Of a stretch of DNA of 64,000 nucleotides, positions 10,832 to 23,314 are shown in pieces. How positions within the stretch are numbered: the first letter of the stretch is position 1; every line of letters begins with the position of its first letter. Below the pieces are notes generated by a model that saw nothing but the letters and a program-made list of their open reading frames with translations, did no database searches and was not told where the DNA came from. The position numbers and the translations under genes are program-made. This DNA is from Agrostemma githago (Eukaryota; Streptophyta; Magnoliopsida; Caryophyllales; Caryophyllaceae), in contig OY288245.1 of the NCBI GenBank assembly GCA_958450325.1, positions 66,017,441-66,081,440 on the forward strand, written 5' to 3'.

Positions 10832-12422
10832 TGATGGTAAGGATTTGTCACGTCCCTAGCCGATCAATATAACACCGACTAACCTAGTGAGTAGCTAGGG
10901 TAAGTCGGGATCGTATCCACGAGGACGGTATATCAAGGTTTAGACTAGGTTGGCCTACAACAAGACTAGATTACCGAACAAACACAAAGAAGCGATAAAT
11001 GGAAAACTATGATGGAGGAGAAGTAGGAACTAAACTAACACTAGAGACTAACTAAACGATGAAACTAACGGAAATGATGGCTAACTAAGAGAATTAACAC
11101 AAATATGGAAAGAAGTGGGGTAGGTCGGGTTCATAGGAGTAGAAGGATAATTGGGGTGATCAAGGGTATAGGTGTCTCCTAATCGCTAGAGTCGGTTCGG
11201 GCTCTCGCAACTTAGACCGATGTCAAGGTGGGTCCGGGCTCTCGTAACTTAGACCCTAGTCTGCGCTCTCTCGACTAAACTATTCTCAACATTTCCACAA
11301 AATAAGCAATCAATGAGAAGATGAACACAAGCATGGGAAGCATGGCCACTATAACTCACACAAGCATATCAACAAACACATAGAGTGCCTACAATGTGAC
11401 TAACAACAAAGATATAACCTTTTCCCCTTAATCAACCCTAATCATCCATAATCTACCCCTAATCCCCCTACTAACCCCACAAGAAAACTACTCACTCATT
11501 ATCATGAATAAAACAACCATAACAAGATAAAATATTATCACTAAACAAACATCCATAATGATTAACAAGATCAATGTCAATAACTATATAACAAGATGCA
11601 AACAAGATTAAATAATCAAGATTAAGAGTAAGAAAGATTATACCAATACTAGGAAGATGAAAAGATGCAATCTTGTATAAATAAGAACCCAAATAAAACC
11701 CAAGGTTGTCAATCTTGGAGAATTCTTCAAGTATCCTCTTAATACAAGAACTAATTACAAGGATTAACTAAAGATTAACTAAGATTAAGGGAGGATTAAA
11801 ACTAATGAGAGTAGGAATAATCTAGGGTTTTGAATGATAATGGAGGCTTAAACTAATCTATGGTAAGATAAGATGTCTTAAAATTACAAGAAGGGAGTAT
11901 ATATATGGGTACAAGAATGAAGGAGAAGAAAGAAAAAGAGTCGTGCAGCAGCATCACGGTCCCGACCGGGACGAATCATCCATATCAGGACGGCCCTACC
12001 ATCCCGACCGGGACGGGTTGATCCCGACCGGGATGGGCTCACAGCAGCCATCTCAATGTAGCACCCCATCCCGAACGGGATGGGTCTTGTATGCCTTCCT
12101 TAAACGCTCTTTGGTCCTTCCTTGCCTCTCATGGGCTTCCCACCGATTCTCGGGACTCGGGATCGGGTCATGGAGGCTCAGGATTGGGTCCCAAGGTCTC
12201 GGGGTCGATTCCAAGGCCTCGACCCATCGTTCCTTTATCTCGTTGGCTCCAAAATGTGTATGTATTGAGTCGGAATCGCTCCAACTCTTCCAAGTCGGTC
12301 TCGGGAACCTGAAACGAACTAAAGGAAGCATAAGAAGCCCATGAATCGCTCCAAAAGGAGCGATTCCACAAGGAAAAAGGGACCAAAACACAACAAATAG
12401 GTACTACAAACTACACTAATCA
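10832..12422 (-). repeat. 5' LTR of the minus-strand element
   Basis: 1591 bp, starting TGATGGTAAGGATTTGTC and ending CTACACTAATCA on the + strand, then the target duplication acgac. It differs from the partner LTR by scattered changes, for example cggtatatc against caatatatc near 10926 and an altered palindrome (catatcagg) near 11989. Confidence 0.93.
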
Positions 12423-12668
12423 ACGACCCTTGGAGACAGGTGTAGACACAAGCGCAACCGATTTCAAAGTTCTAAATAATCAAAATGGAAGACTTGGTCG
12501 GTCCCGCGCGAGATCACTGGAGGTGCACACGGGGAAAATAAAGGGTGGATTGTGAGGAGGGTGTGGTCGTATGATATATAAAACGCAGGTTATGTCCCAC
12601 ATCGACAGTGGACCGAAAGAGAGATGATTTGTCAGCTATAAAAGGGCACACGATGTGAGGAGTAGGGC

Positions 12669-12852
12669 ATACCTTTCTCGGCCTTTTGGCTAGGATCAAG
12701 CGTAGTATCTGTTCTTATCAGTTTAATATCTGATATTTGGGCCAGTGGCTCACACGATATTAAATTAATTTTTTAAGGGAGGAAGTTCGTCACAGTAGCT
12801 TGCTATTGGGTCTTTCTAGCGTAGCCCGTGCGTTGCACTACTGCACGGGCCC
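12669..12852 (+). ncRNA. U2: U2 snRNA copy 3, degenerate
   Basis: USE 12594-12604 and TATA 12637-12642 are intact. Changes from the other copies: taggatcaagc before GTAGTA, atattt for atatgt, ccagtgg in the stem III loop, gaagttcg, and gtctttctagcgtag upstream of stem IV. Stem IV and the 3' box are intact. It shares the gaagttcg change with copies 2 and 4. Confidence 0.93.
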
Positions 12853-13213
12853 TAGGCGCGCCCCTCCAATTCTAGTACAATTTGGATTTGAGTTCAGGCT
12901 CCCGTCTGGGGACGTAGCCATTTTCGAAAGTCGGGGGTTTGCTTCGGGCGGAATTTTATGCTGGCTCCTTTCGTACCGTGGTGGACGTACAGCCGCCGTG
13001 TAATGTTCGAGACTCTCATCACTCTGGGGCAAATGGACCTTGTAGCACCCGAATCCGAGCAGCATTCCCTGTCCCCGGGGGACCTTCCTTTCATTTAAGT
13101 AGCACGGCCCGCGTTAAATAGGATAGAAAGCAAGTGATGCACAACAAATCCCACATCGACAAAACACGGGAAATTAGCAACGTTAATAGCCCTTCGCTTG
13201 ATGCTTGTCCATC

Positions 13214-13519
13214 GCCGAGCTCAGTAACATTAGCTTGTAACCCGTGTGGGGGCATGGGTGTTGTGGGACGTGGACTCTGCTGCTTGGGTTAAGTCTGCGC
13301 GCCAGCTCTAGGCTGGCTCACCCTCTTCAAGTTGGGAGCCGGCTCACTTGGCACCATCGAAGGGTCGTGTCAACTGGGTCCTAGAGAGGAAGGGATCGCG
13401 TGAGGCTGGAGCCACAGAGCAACGAGTACCTCCCGCTCTCTTTAGTGGAAGGAAAACGAGTCGGTGCTGCCCGGGCCCGTTAGTGCCCGTTCAGTAGAGA
13501 TATCCAATGAACCATCACC
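13214..13519 (+). ncRNA. 7SL: 7SL (SRP) RNA copy 3
   Basis: Full 306 nt between the gccgag start and the T5 terminator. USE (atcccacatcg) and TTAATA are intact. Distinct changes: gggttaagtctg and cagctctaggctggctcacc in the central helix, and caccatcgaag in the helix 6 hairpin, which replaces one paired base. Confidence 0.88.
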
Positions 13520-14020
13520 TTTCTTTTGCTACGTCTCCGCAGATATTTAACGCAGGAACAAATTCCCAACCTGCAAACCGCCGCCATTTATTTTCATTCC
13601 GCAACTACACTCCACTGAAAATATTTCGAGAGTCACATCGGCCTTACACGACAGAAAAAAAAATAAAGTTAAAGCAAATGAAAAAAACCGGCCGAATTGT
13701 CGATGGCCTTTCCCGTCGAACCTTTTAGTGAACCGTCATCACACTCTCGTTAGTGCCCGTTCAGTAGAGATATCCAATGAACCATCACCTTTTTGTTGTT
13801 ACGTCTCCGCAGATATTTAATGCAGGAACAAATTCCCAACCTGCAACCCGCCGCCATTTATTTCCATTCCACAAAAATGCTCTACTGAAAATATTTCGAG
13901 AGTCAAATCGGCCTTACACGACAGAAAAAAAAAAGTAAAAGGAAATGAGAAAAAGCGGCCGAATTGTCAAAGGACTTTCCCGTCGAACAGTGAACCGTCG
14001 TCACACTCTCGGTCGAGATA
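13480..14020 (+). repeat. 270-bp tandem duplication of 7SL 3' end plus spacer
   Basis: Same arrangement as at 3729-4264: the segment from ttagtgcccgttcag at 13480 recurs at 13750. Each copy carries a T5 terminator after accatcacc, so this unit has two termination sites spaced 270 bp. Confidence 0.88.
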
Positions 14021-14625
14021 CTCGGCGCTCTGCCAGAACGCTCTACGCCCAGCCAATCGGAACTCCGAACTCACGACAATCTTGCACTATGCGGGGTCGG
14101 TATGTCGCGGTCGATTGATTCTATATTGCATATAAATATATATAACCGACCGTGGAATCTCGTCATAACAACTCCCACGCCCCGGCCCGAATGCTTATAA
14201 CGGGACATCCGGAGCTACTTCCTTATTCACACGAAGAACTTCACCAGTCGGTCCCCGCAACCCCGACATTTTAATTCAAACTGGTTTTCGTGAGAGAAAG
14301 GTGTTTCGTCCTCCGCATATTCGATCATGTTATTCGGGGACGGGGGCATCACTACTTGATTATTCATAATTATTGAGCTACGACCCTTGGAGACGGGTGT
14401 AGACACGAGCGCAACAGATTTCAAAGTTCTAAGTAATCAAAATGGAAGACTTGGTCGGTCCCGCGCGAGATCACCGGAGGTGCACACGGGGAAAATAAAG
14501 GGTGGATTGTGAGGAGGGTGTGGTCGTATGATATATAAAACGCAGGTTATGTCCCACATCGACAGTGGACCGAAAGAGAGATGATTTGTCAGCTATAAAA
14601 GGGCACACGATGTGAGGACTAGGGC

Positions 14626-14809
14626 ATACCTTTCTCGGCCTTTTGGCTAAGATCAAGTGTAGTATCTGTTCTTATCAGTTTAATATCTGATATGTGGGCC
14701 AATGGCTCACACGATATTAAATTAATTTTTTAAGGGAGGAAGTTCGTCACAGTAGCTTGCTATTGGGTCTTCCGAGCATCGCCCGTGCGTTGCACTACTG
14801 CACGGGCCC
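14626..14809 (+). ncRNA. U2: U2 snRNA copy 4, near consensus
   Basis: One of the two copies closest to the plant U2 I know. Intact: USE 14551-14561, TATA 14594-14599, 5' atacctttctcggcc, GTAGTA, both stem IIa arms (atcag/ctgat), stem III, Sm site aatttttta, stem IV (gcccgtgc/gcacgggc), and a valid 3' box with agtaaaa. Minor changes: gaagttcg and gagcatcg. A good candidate for an expressed gene. Confidence 0.96.
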
Positions 14810-15170
14810 TAGGCGCGCCCCTCCAATTCGAGTAAAATATGGATTTGAGTTCAGGCTCCCGTCTGGGGACGTAGCCATTTTCGAAAGTCGGGGGTTTGCT
14901 TCGGGCGGAATTTTATGCTGGCTCCTTTCGTACCGGGGTGGACGTACAGCCGCCGTGTAATGTTCGAGACTCTCATCACTCTAGGGGAAATGGACCTTGT
15001 AGCACCCGAATCCGAGCAGCATTCCCTGTCCCCGGGGGACCTTCCTTTCATTTAAGTAGCACGGCCCGCATTAAATAGGATAGAAAGCAAGTGATGCACA
15101 AGAAATCCCACATCGACAAAACACGGGAAATTAGCAACGTTAATAGCCCTTCGCTTGACGCTTGTCCATC

Positions 15171-15476
15171 GCCGAGCTCAGTAACATTAGCTTTTAACCC
15201 GTGTGGGGGCATGGGGGTTGTGGGACATGGACTCTGCTGCTTGGGTTGGATCTGCGCGCCAGCTATGGGCTGGCTCGCCCTCTCCAAGTTGGGAGCCGGC
15301 TCACTTCGCACGATCGAAGGGTCGTGTCAACTGGGTCCTATAGAGGAGGGGATCGCGTGAGGCTGGATCCACAGAGCAACGAGTACCTCCCGCTCTCTTC
15401 AGTGGAAGGAAAACGAGTCGGAGCTGCCCGGGCCCGTTAGTGCCCGTTCAGTAGAGATCTTCAATGAACCATCACC
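15171..15476 (+). ncRNA. 7SL: 7SL (SRP) RNA copy 4
   Basis: 306 nt, USE 15105-15115, TTAATA box at 15140-15145. The Alu U-turn reads tttaac instead of tgtaac, a change in the SRP9/14-binding motif, and the S-domain has cctatagaggagg. Ends at T6. Confidence 0.88.
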
Positions 15477-16314
15477 TTTTTGTTGTTACGTCTCCGCAGA
15501 TATTTAACGCAGGAACAAATTCCCAACCTGCAAACCGCCGCCATTTATTTTCATTCCGCAAAAATGCTCCACTGAAAATATTCGAGTCACGTCGGCCTTA
15601 ACAAACAGAAAAAAAAAAAGTAAAAGGAAATGAGAAAAAGCGGCCGAATTGTCGAAGGCCTTTCCCGTCGAACCTTTTAGTGAACCGTCGTCACACTCTC
15701 GGTCAAGATACTCAGCGCTCTGCCAGAACGCTCTACGCCCAGCCTATCGGAACTCCGAACTCACGACAATCTCGCACTACGCGGGGTCGTATGTCGCGGT
15801 CGATTGATTCTATATTGCATATAAATATATATAACCGACCGTGGAATCTCGTCATAACAACTCCCACGCCCCGGCCCGAAAGCTTATAACGGGACATCCG
15901 GAGCCACTTCCTTATTCACACGAAGAGCTTCACCAGTCGGTCCTCGCAACCCCTACATTTTAATTCAAACAGGTTTTCGTGAGAGAAAGGTGTTTCGTAC
16001 TCCGCATATTCGATCATGTTATTCGGGGACGGGGGCATCACTACTTGATTATTCATAATTATTGAGCTACGACCCTTGGAGACGGGTGTAGACACGAGCG
16101 CAACCGATTTCAAAGTTCTAAATAATCAAAATGGAAGACTTGGTCGGTCCCGCGCGAGATCACTGGAGGTGCACACGGGGAAAATAAAGGGTGGATTGTG
16201 AGGAGGGTGTGGTCGTATGATATATAAAACGCAGGTTATGTCCCACATCGACAGTGGACCGAAAGAGAGATGATTTGTCAGCTATAAAAGGGCACACGAT
16301 GTGAGGACTAGGGT

Positions 16315-16498
16315 ATACCTTTCTCGGCCTTTTGGCTAGGATCAAGTGTAGTATCTGTTCTTATCAGTTTAATATCTGATATGTGGGCCAATGGCTCACA
16401 CGATATTAAATTAATTTTTTAAGGGAGGAAGTCCGTCACAGTAGCTTGCTATTGGGTCTTCCAAGCGTCGCCCGTGCGTTGCACTACTGCACGGACCC
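16315..16498 (+). ncRNA. U2: U2 snRNA copy 5
   Basis: USE and TATA intact. taggatcaag precedes GTAGTA; the 3' half has ttccaagcg and the second arm of stem IV is gcacggac, giving one mismatch. The base before the start is t (gggtatacc) where most copies have c. 3' box with agtaaaa is intact. Confidence 0.95.
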
Positions 16499-16859
16499 TA
16501 GGCGCGCCCCTCCAATTCTAGTAAAATATGGATTTGAGTTCAGGCTCCCGTTTGGGGACGTAGCCATTTTCGAAAGTCGGGGGTTTGCTTCGGGCGGAAT
16601 TTTATGCTGGCTCCTTTCGTACCGGGATGGACGTACGGCCGCCGTGTAATGCTCGAGACTCTCATCACTCTGGGGGAAATGGACCTTGTAGCACCCGAAT
16701 CCGAGCAGCATTCCCTGTCCCCGGGGGACCTTCCTTTCATTTAAGTAGCACGGCCCGCATTAAATAGGATAGAAAGCAAGTGATGCACAAGAAATCCCGC
16801 ATCGACAAAACACGGGAAATTAGCAACGTTAATAGCCCTTCGCTTGACGCTTGTCCATC

Positions 16860-17165
16860 GCCGAGCTCAGTAACATTAGCTTGTAACCCGTGTGGGGGCA
16901 TGGGGGTTGTGGGACGTGGACTCTGCTGCTTGGGTTGGGTCTGCGCGCCAGCTATGGGCTGGCACGCCCTCTCCAAGTTGGGAGCCGGCTCACTCGGCAC
17001 GATCGAAGGGTTGTGTCAACTGGGTCCTAGAGAGGAGGGGATCGCGTGAGGCTGGATCCACAGAGCAACGAGTACCTCCCGCTCTCTTCAGTGGAAGGAA
17101 AACGAGTCGGTGCTGCCCGGGCACGTTAGTGCCCGTTCAGTAGAGATCTCCAATGAACCATCACC
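16860..17165 (+). ncRNA. 7SL: 7SL (SRP) RNA copy 5
   Basis: 306 nt, normal Alu and S-domain motifs, T5 terminator. The USE is changed to atcccgcatcg, altering a core base of the element, which may weaken transcription. Also gcacgttag in the 3' strand. Confidence 0.88.
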
Positions 17166-18004
17166 TTTTTATTGTTACGTCTCTGCAGATATTTAACGCA
17201 GGAACAAATTCCCAACCTGCAACCCGCTGCCATTTATTTTCATTCCGCAAAAATGCTCCACTGAAAATATTTCGAGTCACATCGGCCTTACATGACAGAA
17301 AAAAAAAAGTAAAAGGAAATGAGAAAAAGCGGCCGAATTGTCGAAGGCCTTTCCCGTCGAACCTTTTAGTGAACCGTCGTCACACTCTCGGTCGAGATAC
17401 TCGGCGCTCTGCCAGAACGCTCTACGCCCAGCCTATCGGAACTCCGAACTCACGACAATCTCGCACTACGCGGGGTCGGTATGTCGCGGTCGATTGATTC
17501 TATATTGCATATAAATATATATAACCGACCGTGGAATCTCGTCATAACAACTCCCACGCCCCGGCCCGAAAGCTTATAACGGGACATCCGGAGCTACTTC
17601 CTTATTCACACAAAGAGCTTCACCAGTCGGTCCTCGCAACCCCGACATTTTAATTCAAACAGGTTTTCGTGAGAGAAAGGTGTTTCGTCCTCCGCATATT
17701 CGATCATGTTATTCGGGGACGGGGGCATCACTACTTGATTATTCATAATTATTGAGCTACGACCCTTGGAGACTGGTGTAGACACGAGCGCAACCGATTT
17801 CAAAGTTCTAAATAATCAAAATGGAAGACTTGGTCGGTCCCGCGCGAGATCACTGGAGGTGCACACGGGGAAAATAATGGGTGGATTGTGAGGAGGGTGT
17901 GGTCGTATGATATATAAAACGCAGGTTATGTCCCACTTCGACAGTGGACCGAAAGAGAGATGATTTGTCAGCTATAAAAGGGCACACGATGTGAGGACTA
18001 GGGC

Positions 18005-18188
18005 ATACCTTTCTCGGCCTTTTGGCTAAGATCAGTTGTAGTATCTGTTCTTATCAGTTTAATATCTGATATGTGGGCCAATGGCTCACACGATATTAAA
18101 TTAATTTTTTAAGGGAGGAAGTCCGTCACAGTAGCTTGCTATTGGGTCTTCCGAGTGTCGCCCGTGCGTTACACTACTGCACGGGCCC
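18005..18188 (+). ncRNA. U2: U2 snRNA copy 6
   Basis: Promoter USE is gtcccacttcg (A to T). Upstream of GTAGTA the sequence is gatcagtt instead of gatcaagt. Loop IV has gttacac. Stem arms IIa and IV are intact and the 3' box is valid. Confidence 0.95.
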
Positions 18189-18549
18189 TAGGCGCGCCCC
18201 TCCAATTCTAGTAAAATATGGATTTGAGTTCAGTTTCCCGTCTGGGGACGTAGCCATTTTCAAAAGTCGGGGTTTTGCTTCAGGCGGAATTTTATGCTGG
18301 CTCCTTTCGTACCGTGGTGGACGTACAGCCGCCGTGTAATGTTCGAGACTCTCATCACTCTGGGAGAAATGGACCTTGTAGCACCCGAATCCGAGCACCA
18401 TTCCCTGTTTCCGGGGGACGTTCCTTTCATTTAAGTAGCACGGCCCGCATTAAATTGGATAGAAAGCAAGTGATGCACATCAAATCCCACATCGACAAAA
18501 CACGGGAAATTAGAAACGTTAATAGCCCTTCGCTTGACGCTTGTCCAAC

Positions 18550-18855
18550 CCCGATCTCAGTAACATTAGCTTGTAACCCGTGTGGGGGCATGGGGGTTGT
18601 GGAACGTGGACTCTGCTGCTTGGGTTGGGTCTGCGCGCCAGCTATGGGCTGGCTCGTCCTCTCCAAGTTGGGAGCCGGCTCACTTGGCACGATCGACGGG
18701 TCATGTCAACTAGGTCCAAGAGAGGAGGGGATCGCGTGAGGCTGGATCCACGGAGCAACGAGTACCTCCCGCTCTCTTCAGTGGAAGGAAAATGAGTCGG
18801 TGCTGCCCGGGCCCGTTAGTGCCCGTTCAGTAGAGATCTCCAATGAACCATCACC
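18550..18855 (+). ncRNA. 7SL: 7SL (SRP) RNA copy 6
   Basis: 306 nt; starts cccgatctc, so the first base and helix 3 (gatct for gagct) differ. The helix 6 loop has gacggg, and ctaggtccaag follows. USE intact. The helix 3 change is shared with copies 10, 11 and 12. Confidence 0.87.
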
Positions 18856-19693
18856 TTTTTGTTGTTACGTCTCTGCAGATATTTAACGCAGGAACAAATT
18901 CCCAACCTGCAAACCGCCGCCATTTATTTTCATTCCGCAAAAATGCTCCACTGAAAATATTTCGAGTCACATCGGCCTTACATGACAGAAAAAAAAAAGT
19001 AAAAGGAAATGAGAAAAAGCGGCCGAATTGTCGAAGGCCTTTCCCGTCGAACCTTTTAGTGAACCGTCGTCACACTCTCGGTCGAGATACTCGGCGCTCT
19101 GCCAGAACGCTCTACGCCCAGCCTATCGGAACTCCGAACTCAGGACAATCTCGCACTACGCGGGGTCGGTATGTCGCGGTCGATTGATTCTATATTGCAT
19201 ATAAATATATTTAACCGACCGTGGAATCTCGTCATAACAACTCCCACGCCCCGGCCCGAAAGCTTATAACGGGACATCCGGAGCTACTTCCTTATTCACA
19301 CGAAGAGCTTCACCAGTCGGTCCTCGCAACCCCGACATTTTAATTCAAACAGGTTTTCGTGAGAGAAAGGTGTTTCGTACTCCGCATATTCGATCATGTT
19401 ATTCGGGGACGGGGGCATCACTACTTGATTAGTCATAATTATTGAGCTACGACCCTTGGAGACGGGTGTAGACACGAGCGCAACCGATTTCAAATTCTAA
19501 ATAATCAAAATGGAAGACTTGGTCGGTCCCGCGCGAGATCACCGGAGGTGCACACGGGGAAAATAAAGGGTGGATTGTGAGGAGGGTGTGGTCGTATGAT
19601 ATATAAAACGCAGGTTATGTCCCACATCGACAGTGGACCGAAAGAGAGATGATTTGTCAGCTATAAAAGGGCACACGATGTGAGGACTAGGGC

Positions 19694-19877
19694 ATACTTT
19701 TCTCGGCCTTTTGGCTAAGATCAAGTGTAGTATCTGTTCTTATCAGTTTAATATCTGATATGTGGGCCAATGGCTCACACGATATTAAATTAATTTTTTA
19801 AGGGAGGAAGTCCGTCACAGTAGCTTGCTATTGGGTCTTCCGAGCGTCGCCCGTGCGTTGCACTACGGCACGGGCCC
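19694..19877 (+). ncRNA. U2: U2 snRNA copy 7
   Basis: Promoter intact. The 5' end is atacttttctc (C to T near nt 5). Stems IIa, III and IV are intact, with ctacggcac in loop IV as in copy 2. Otherwise close to consensus. Confidence 0.95.
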
Positions 19878-20238
19878 TAGGCGCGCCCCTCCAATTCTAG
19901 TAAAATATGGATTTGAGTTCAGGCTCCCGTCTGGGGACGTAGCCATTTTCGAAAGTCGGGGGTTTGCTTCGGGCGGAATTTTATGCTGGCTCTTTTCGTA
20001 CCGGGGTGGACGTACGGCCGCCGTGTAATGTTCGAGACTCTCATCACTCTGGGGGAAATGGACCTTGTAGCACCCGAATCCGAGCAGCATTCCCTGTCCC
20101 CGGGGGACCTTCCTTTCATTTAAGTAGCACGGCCCGCATTAAATAGGATAGAAAGCAAGTGATGCACAAGAAATCCCACATCGACAAAACACGGGAAATT
20201 AGCAACGTTAATAGCCCTTCGCTTGACGCTTGTCCATC

Positions 20239-20790
20239 GCCGAGCTCAGTAACATTAGCTTGTAACCTGTGTGGGGGGATGGGGGTTGTGGGACGTGGAC
20301 TCTGCTGCTTGGGTTGGGTCTGCGCGCCAGCTATGGGCTGGCTCGCCCTCTCCAAGTTGGGAGCCGGCTCACTTGGCACGATCGAAGGGTCGTGTGAACT
20401 GGGATCGAAGGGTCGTGTCAACTGGGTCCTAGAGAGGAGGGGATCGCGTGAGGCTGGATCCACAGAGCTCAGTAACATTAGCTTGTAACCTGTGTGGGGG
20501 GATGGGGGTTGTGGGACGTGGACTCTGCTGCTTGGGTTGGGTCTGCGCGCCAGCTATGGGCTGGCTCGCCCTCTCAAAGTTGGAAGCCGGCTCACTTGGC
20601 ACGATCGAAGGGTCGTGTCAACTGGGATCGAAGGGTCGTGTCAACTGGGTCCTAGAGAGGAGGGGATCGCGTGAGGCTGGATCCACAGAGCGACGAGTAC
20701 CTCCCGCTCTCTTCAGTGGAAGGAAAACGAGTCGGTGCTGCCCGGGCCCGTTAGTGCCCGTTCAGTAGAGATCTCCAATGAACCATCACC
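20239..20790 (+). pseudogene. 7SL: 7SL RNA copy 7, internally duplicated
   Basis: The gene reads normally into helix 8 (ggatccacagagc) and then restarts at 20467 with ctcagtaacattagc, running a second time to the T5 terminator at 20791. The join uses gagc, present at both ends. Each part also has a short tandem copy of ggatcgaagggtcgtgt, in the segment leading to the S-domain tip. A transcript would be 552 nt with two 5' Alu halves and one 3' strand. The promoter (USE and TTAATA) is intact. Confidence 0.9.
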
Positions 20791-21629
20791 TTTTTGTTGT
20801 TACGTCTCCGCAGATATTTAACGCAGGAACAAATTCCCAACCTGCAAACCGCCGCCATTTATTTTCATTCCGCAAAAATGCTCCACTGAAAATATTTCGA
20901 GTCACATCGGCCTTACATGACAGAAAAAACAAAGTAAAAGGAAATGAGAAAAAGCGGCCGAATTGTCGAAGGCCTTTCCCGTCGAACCTTTTAGTGAACC
21001 GTCGTCACACTCTCGGTCGAGATACTCGGCGCTCTGCCAGAACGCTCTACGCCCAGCCTATCGGAACTCCGAACTCACGACAATCTCGCACTACGCGGGG
21101 TCGGTATGTCGCGGTCGATTGATTCTATATTGCATATAAATATATATAACCGACCGTGGAATCTCGTCATAACAACTCCCACGCCCCGGCCCGAAAGCTT
21201 ATAACGGGACATCCGGAGCTACTTCCTTATTCACACGAAGAGCTTCACCAGTCGGTCCCCGCAACCCCGACATTTTAATTCAAACAGGTTTTCGTGAGAT
21301 AAAGGTGTTTCGTCCTCCGCATATTCGATCATGTTATTCGGGGACGGGGGCATCACTACTTGATTATTCATAATTATTGAGCTACGACCCTTGGAGACGG
21401 GTGTAGATACGAGCGCAACCGATTTCAAAGTTCTAAATAATCAAAATGGAAGACTTGGTCGGTCCCGCGCGAGATCACCGGAGGTGCACACGGGGAAAAT
21501 AAAGGGTGGATTGTGAGGAGGGTGTGGTCGTATGATATATAAAACGCAGGTTATGTCCCACATTGACAGTGGACCGAAAGAGAGATGATTTGTCAGCTAT
21601 AAAAGGGCACACGATGTGAGGAGTAGGGC

Positions 21630-21813
21630 ATACCTTTCTCGGCCTTTTGGCTAAGATCAAGTGTAGTATCTGTTCTTATCAGTTTAATATTTGTTATGTG
21701 GGCCAATGGCTCGCACGATATTAAATTAATTTTTTAAGGGAGGAAGTCCGTCACAGTAGCTTGCTATTGAGTCTTCCGAGGATCGCCCGTGCGTTGCACT
21801 ACTGCACGGGCCC
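21630..21813 (+). ncRNA. U2: U2 snRNA copy 8, altered stem IIa and promoter
   Basis: Full length but with several functional-site changes: USE gtcccacattg (C to T), second stem IIa arm ttgtt for ctgat, ggctcgcac after stem III, attgagtc, gaggatcg, and a broken 3' box (agtacta instead of agtacaa). It is nearly identical to copy 9. Confidence 0.93.
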
Positions 21814-22174
21814 TAGGCGCACCCCTCCAATTCTAGTACTATTTGGATTTGAGTTCAGGCTCCCGTCTGGGGACGTAGCCATTTTCGAAAATCGGGGGTT
21901 TGCTTCGGAAGGAATTTTATGCTGGCTCCTTTCGTACCGTGGTGGACGTACAGCCGCCGTGTTATGTTCGAGACTCTCATCATTCTGGGGGAAATGGACC
22001 TTGTAGCACCCGAATCCGAGCAGCATTCCCTGTCCCCGGGGGACCTTCCTTTCATTTAAGTAGCACGGCCCGCATTAAATAGGACAGAAAGCAAGTGATG
22101 CACATCAAATCCCACATCGACAAAACACGGGAAATTAGCAACGTTAATAGCCCTTCGCTTGACGCTTGTCCATC

Positions 22175-22480
22175 GCCGAGCTCAGTAACATTAGCTTGTA
22201 ACCCGTGTGGGGGCATGGGGGTTGTAGGACGTGGACTCTGCTGCTTGGGTTGGGTCTGCGCGCCAGCTGCGGGCTGGCTCGCCCTCTCCAATTTGGGAGC
22301 CGGCTCACTCGGCACGATCGAAGGGTCGTGTCAATTGGGTCCTAGAGAGGAGGGGATCGCGTGAGGCTGGATCCACAGAGCAATGAGTACCTCCCGCTCT
22401 CTTCAGTGGAAGGAAAATGAGTCGGTGCTGCCCGGGCCCGTTAGTGCCCGTTCAGTAGAGATCTCCAATGAACCATCACC
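22175..22480 (+). ncRNA. 7SL: 7SL (SRP) RNA copy 8
   Basis: 306 nt with intact USE (22109-22119), TTAATA (22144-22149) and T5 terminator. cagctgcgggctgg and ccaatttggg mark the central helix, as in copy 9. Confidence 0.9.
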
Positions 22481-23314
22481 TTTTTGTTGTTACGTCTCCG
22501 CAGATATTTAACGCAGGAACAAATTCCCAACCTGCAAACCGCCGCCATTTATTTTCATTCCGCAAAAATGCTCCACTGAAAATATTTCGAGTCACATCGG
22601 CCTTACATGACAGAAAAAAAAAAGTAAAAGGAAATGAGAAAAAGCGGCCGAATTGTCAAAGGCCTTTCCCGTCGAACAGTGAACCGTCGTCACTCTCTCG
22701 GTCGAGATACTCGGCGCTCTGCCAGAACGCTCTACGCCCAGCCAATCGGTACTCCGAACTCACGACAATCTCGCACTACGCGGGGTCGGTATGTCGCGGT
22801 CGATTGATTCTATATTGCATATAAATATTTATAACCGACCGTGGAATCTCGTCAAAAGAACTCCCACGCCCCGGCCCGAAAGCTTATAACGGGACATCCG
22901 GAGCTACTTCCTTATTCACACGAAGAGCTTCACCAGTCGGTCCTCGCAACCCCGACATTTTAATTCAAACAGGTTTTCGTGAGAGAAAGGTGTTTCGTCC
23001 TCCGCATATTCGATCATGTTATTCGGGGACGGGGGCATCACTACTTGATTATTCATAATTATTGAGCTACGACCCTTGGAGACGGGTGTAGACACGAGCG
23101 CAACCGATTTCAAAGTTCTAAATAATCAAAATGGAAGACTTGGTCGGTCCCGCGCGAGATCACCGGAGGTGCACACGGGGAAAATAAAGGGTGGATTGTG
23201 AGGAGGGTGTGGTCGTATGATATATAAAACGCAGGTTATGTCCCACATTGACAGTGGACCGAAAGAGAGATGATTTGTCAGCTATAAAAGGGCACACGAT
23301 GTGAGGAGTAGGGC

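Larger units (their letters stand above)
4637..12422 (-). mobile_element. Non-autonomous LTR retrotransposon, tRNA-Asp PBS
   Basis: A complete 7786-bp element inserted in the array spacer. Target duplication acgac is at 4632-4636 and 12423-12427. The two LTRs (4637-6224 and 10832-12422) differ by only scattered substitutions and small indels, suggesting a fairly recent insertion. Reading on the minus strand the order is: 5' LTR (10832-12422), PBS, gag-like ORF with one frameshift (10577-9284), palindrome cluster, PPT-like motif, long non-coding stretch with a polypurine/polypyrimidine tract, terminal PPT, 3' LTR. No protease, reverse transcriptase, RNase H or integrase is present, so it needs proteins from a partner. 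The tRNA-Asp PBS and the gtgtgggggag PPT resemble Athila/Tat-type plant Ty3/gypsy elements; lineage is inferred from these sites only. Confidence 0.92.
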
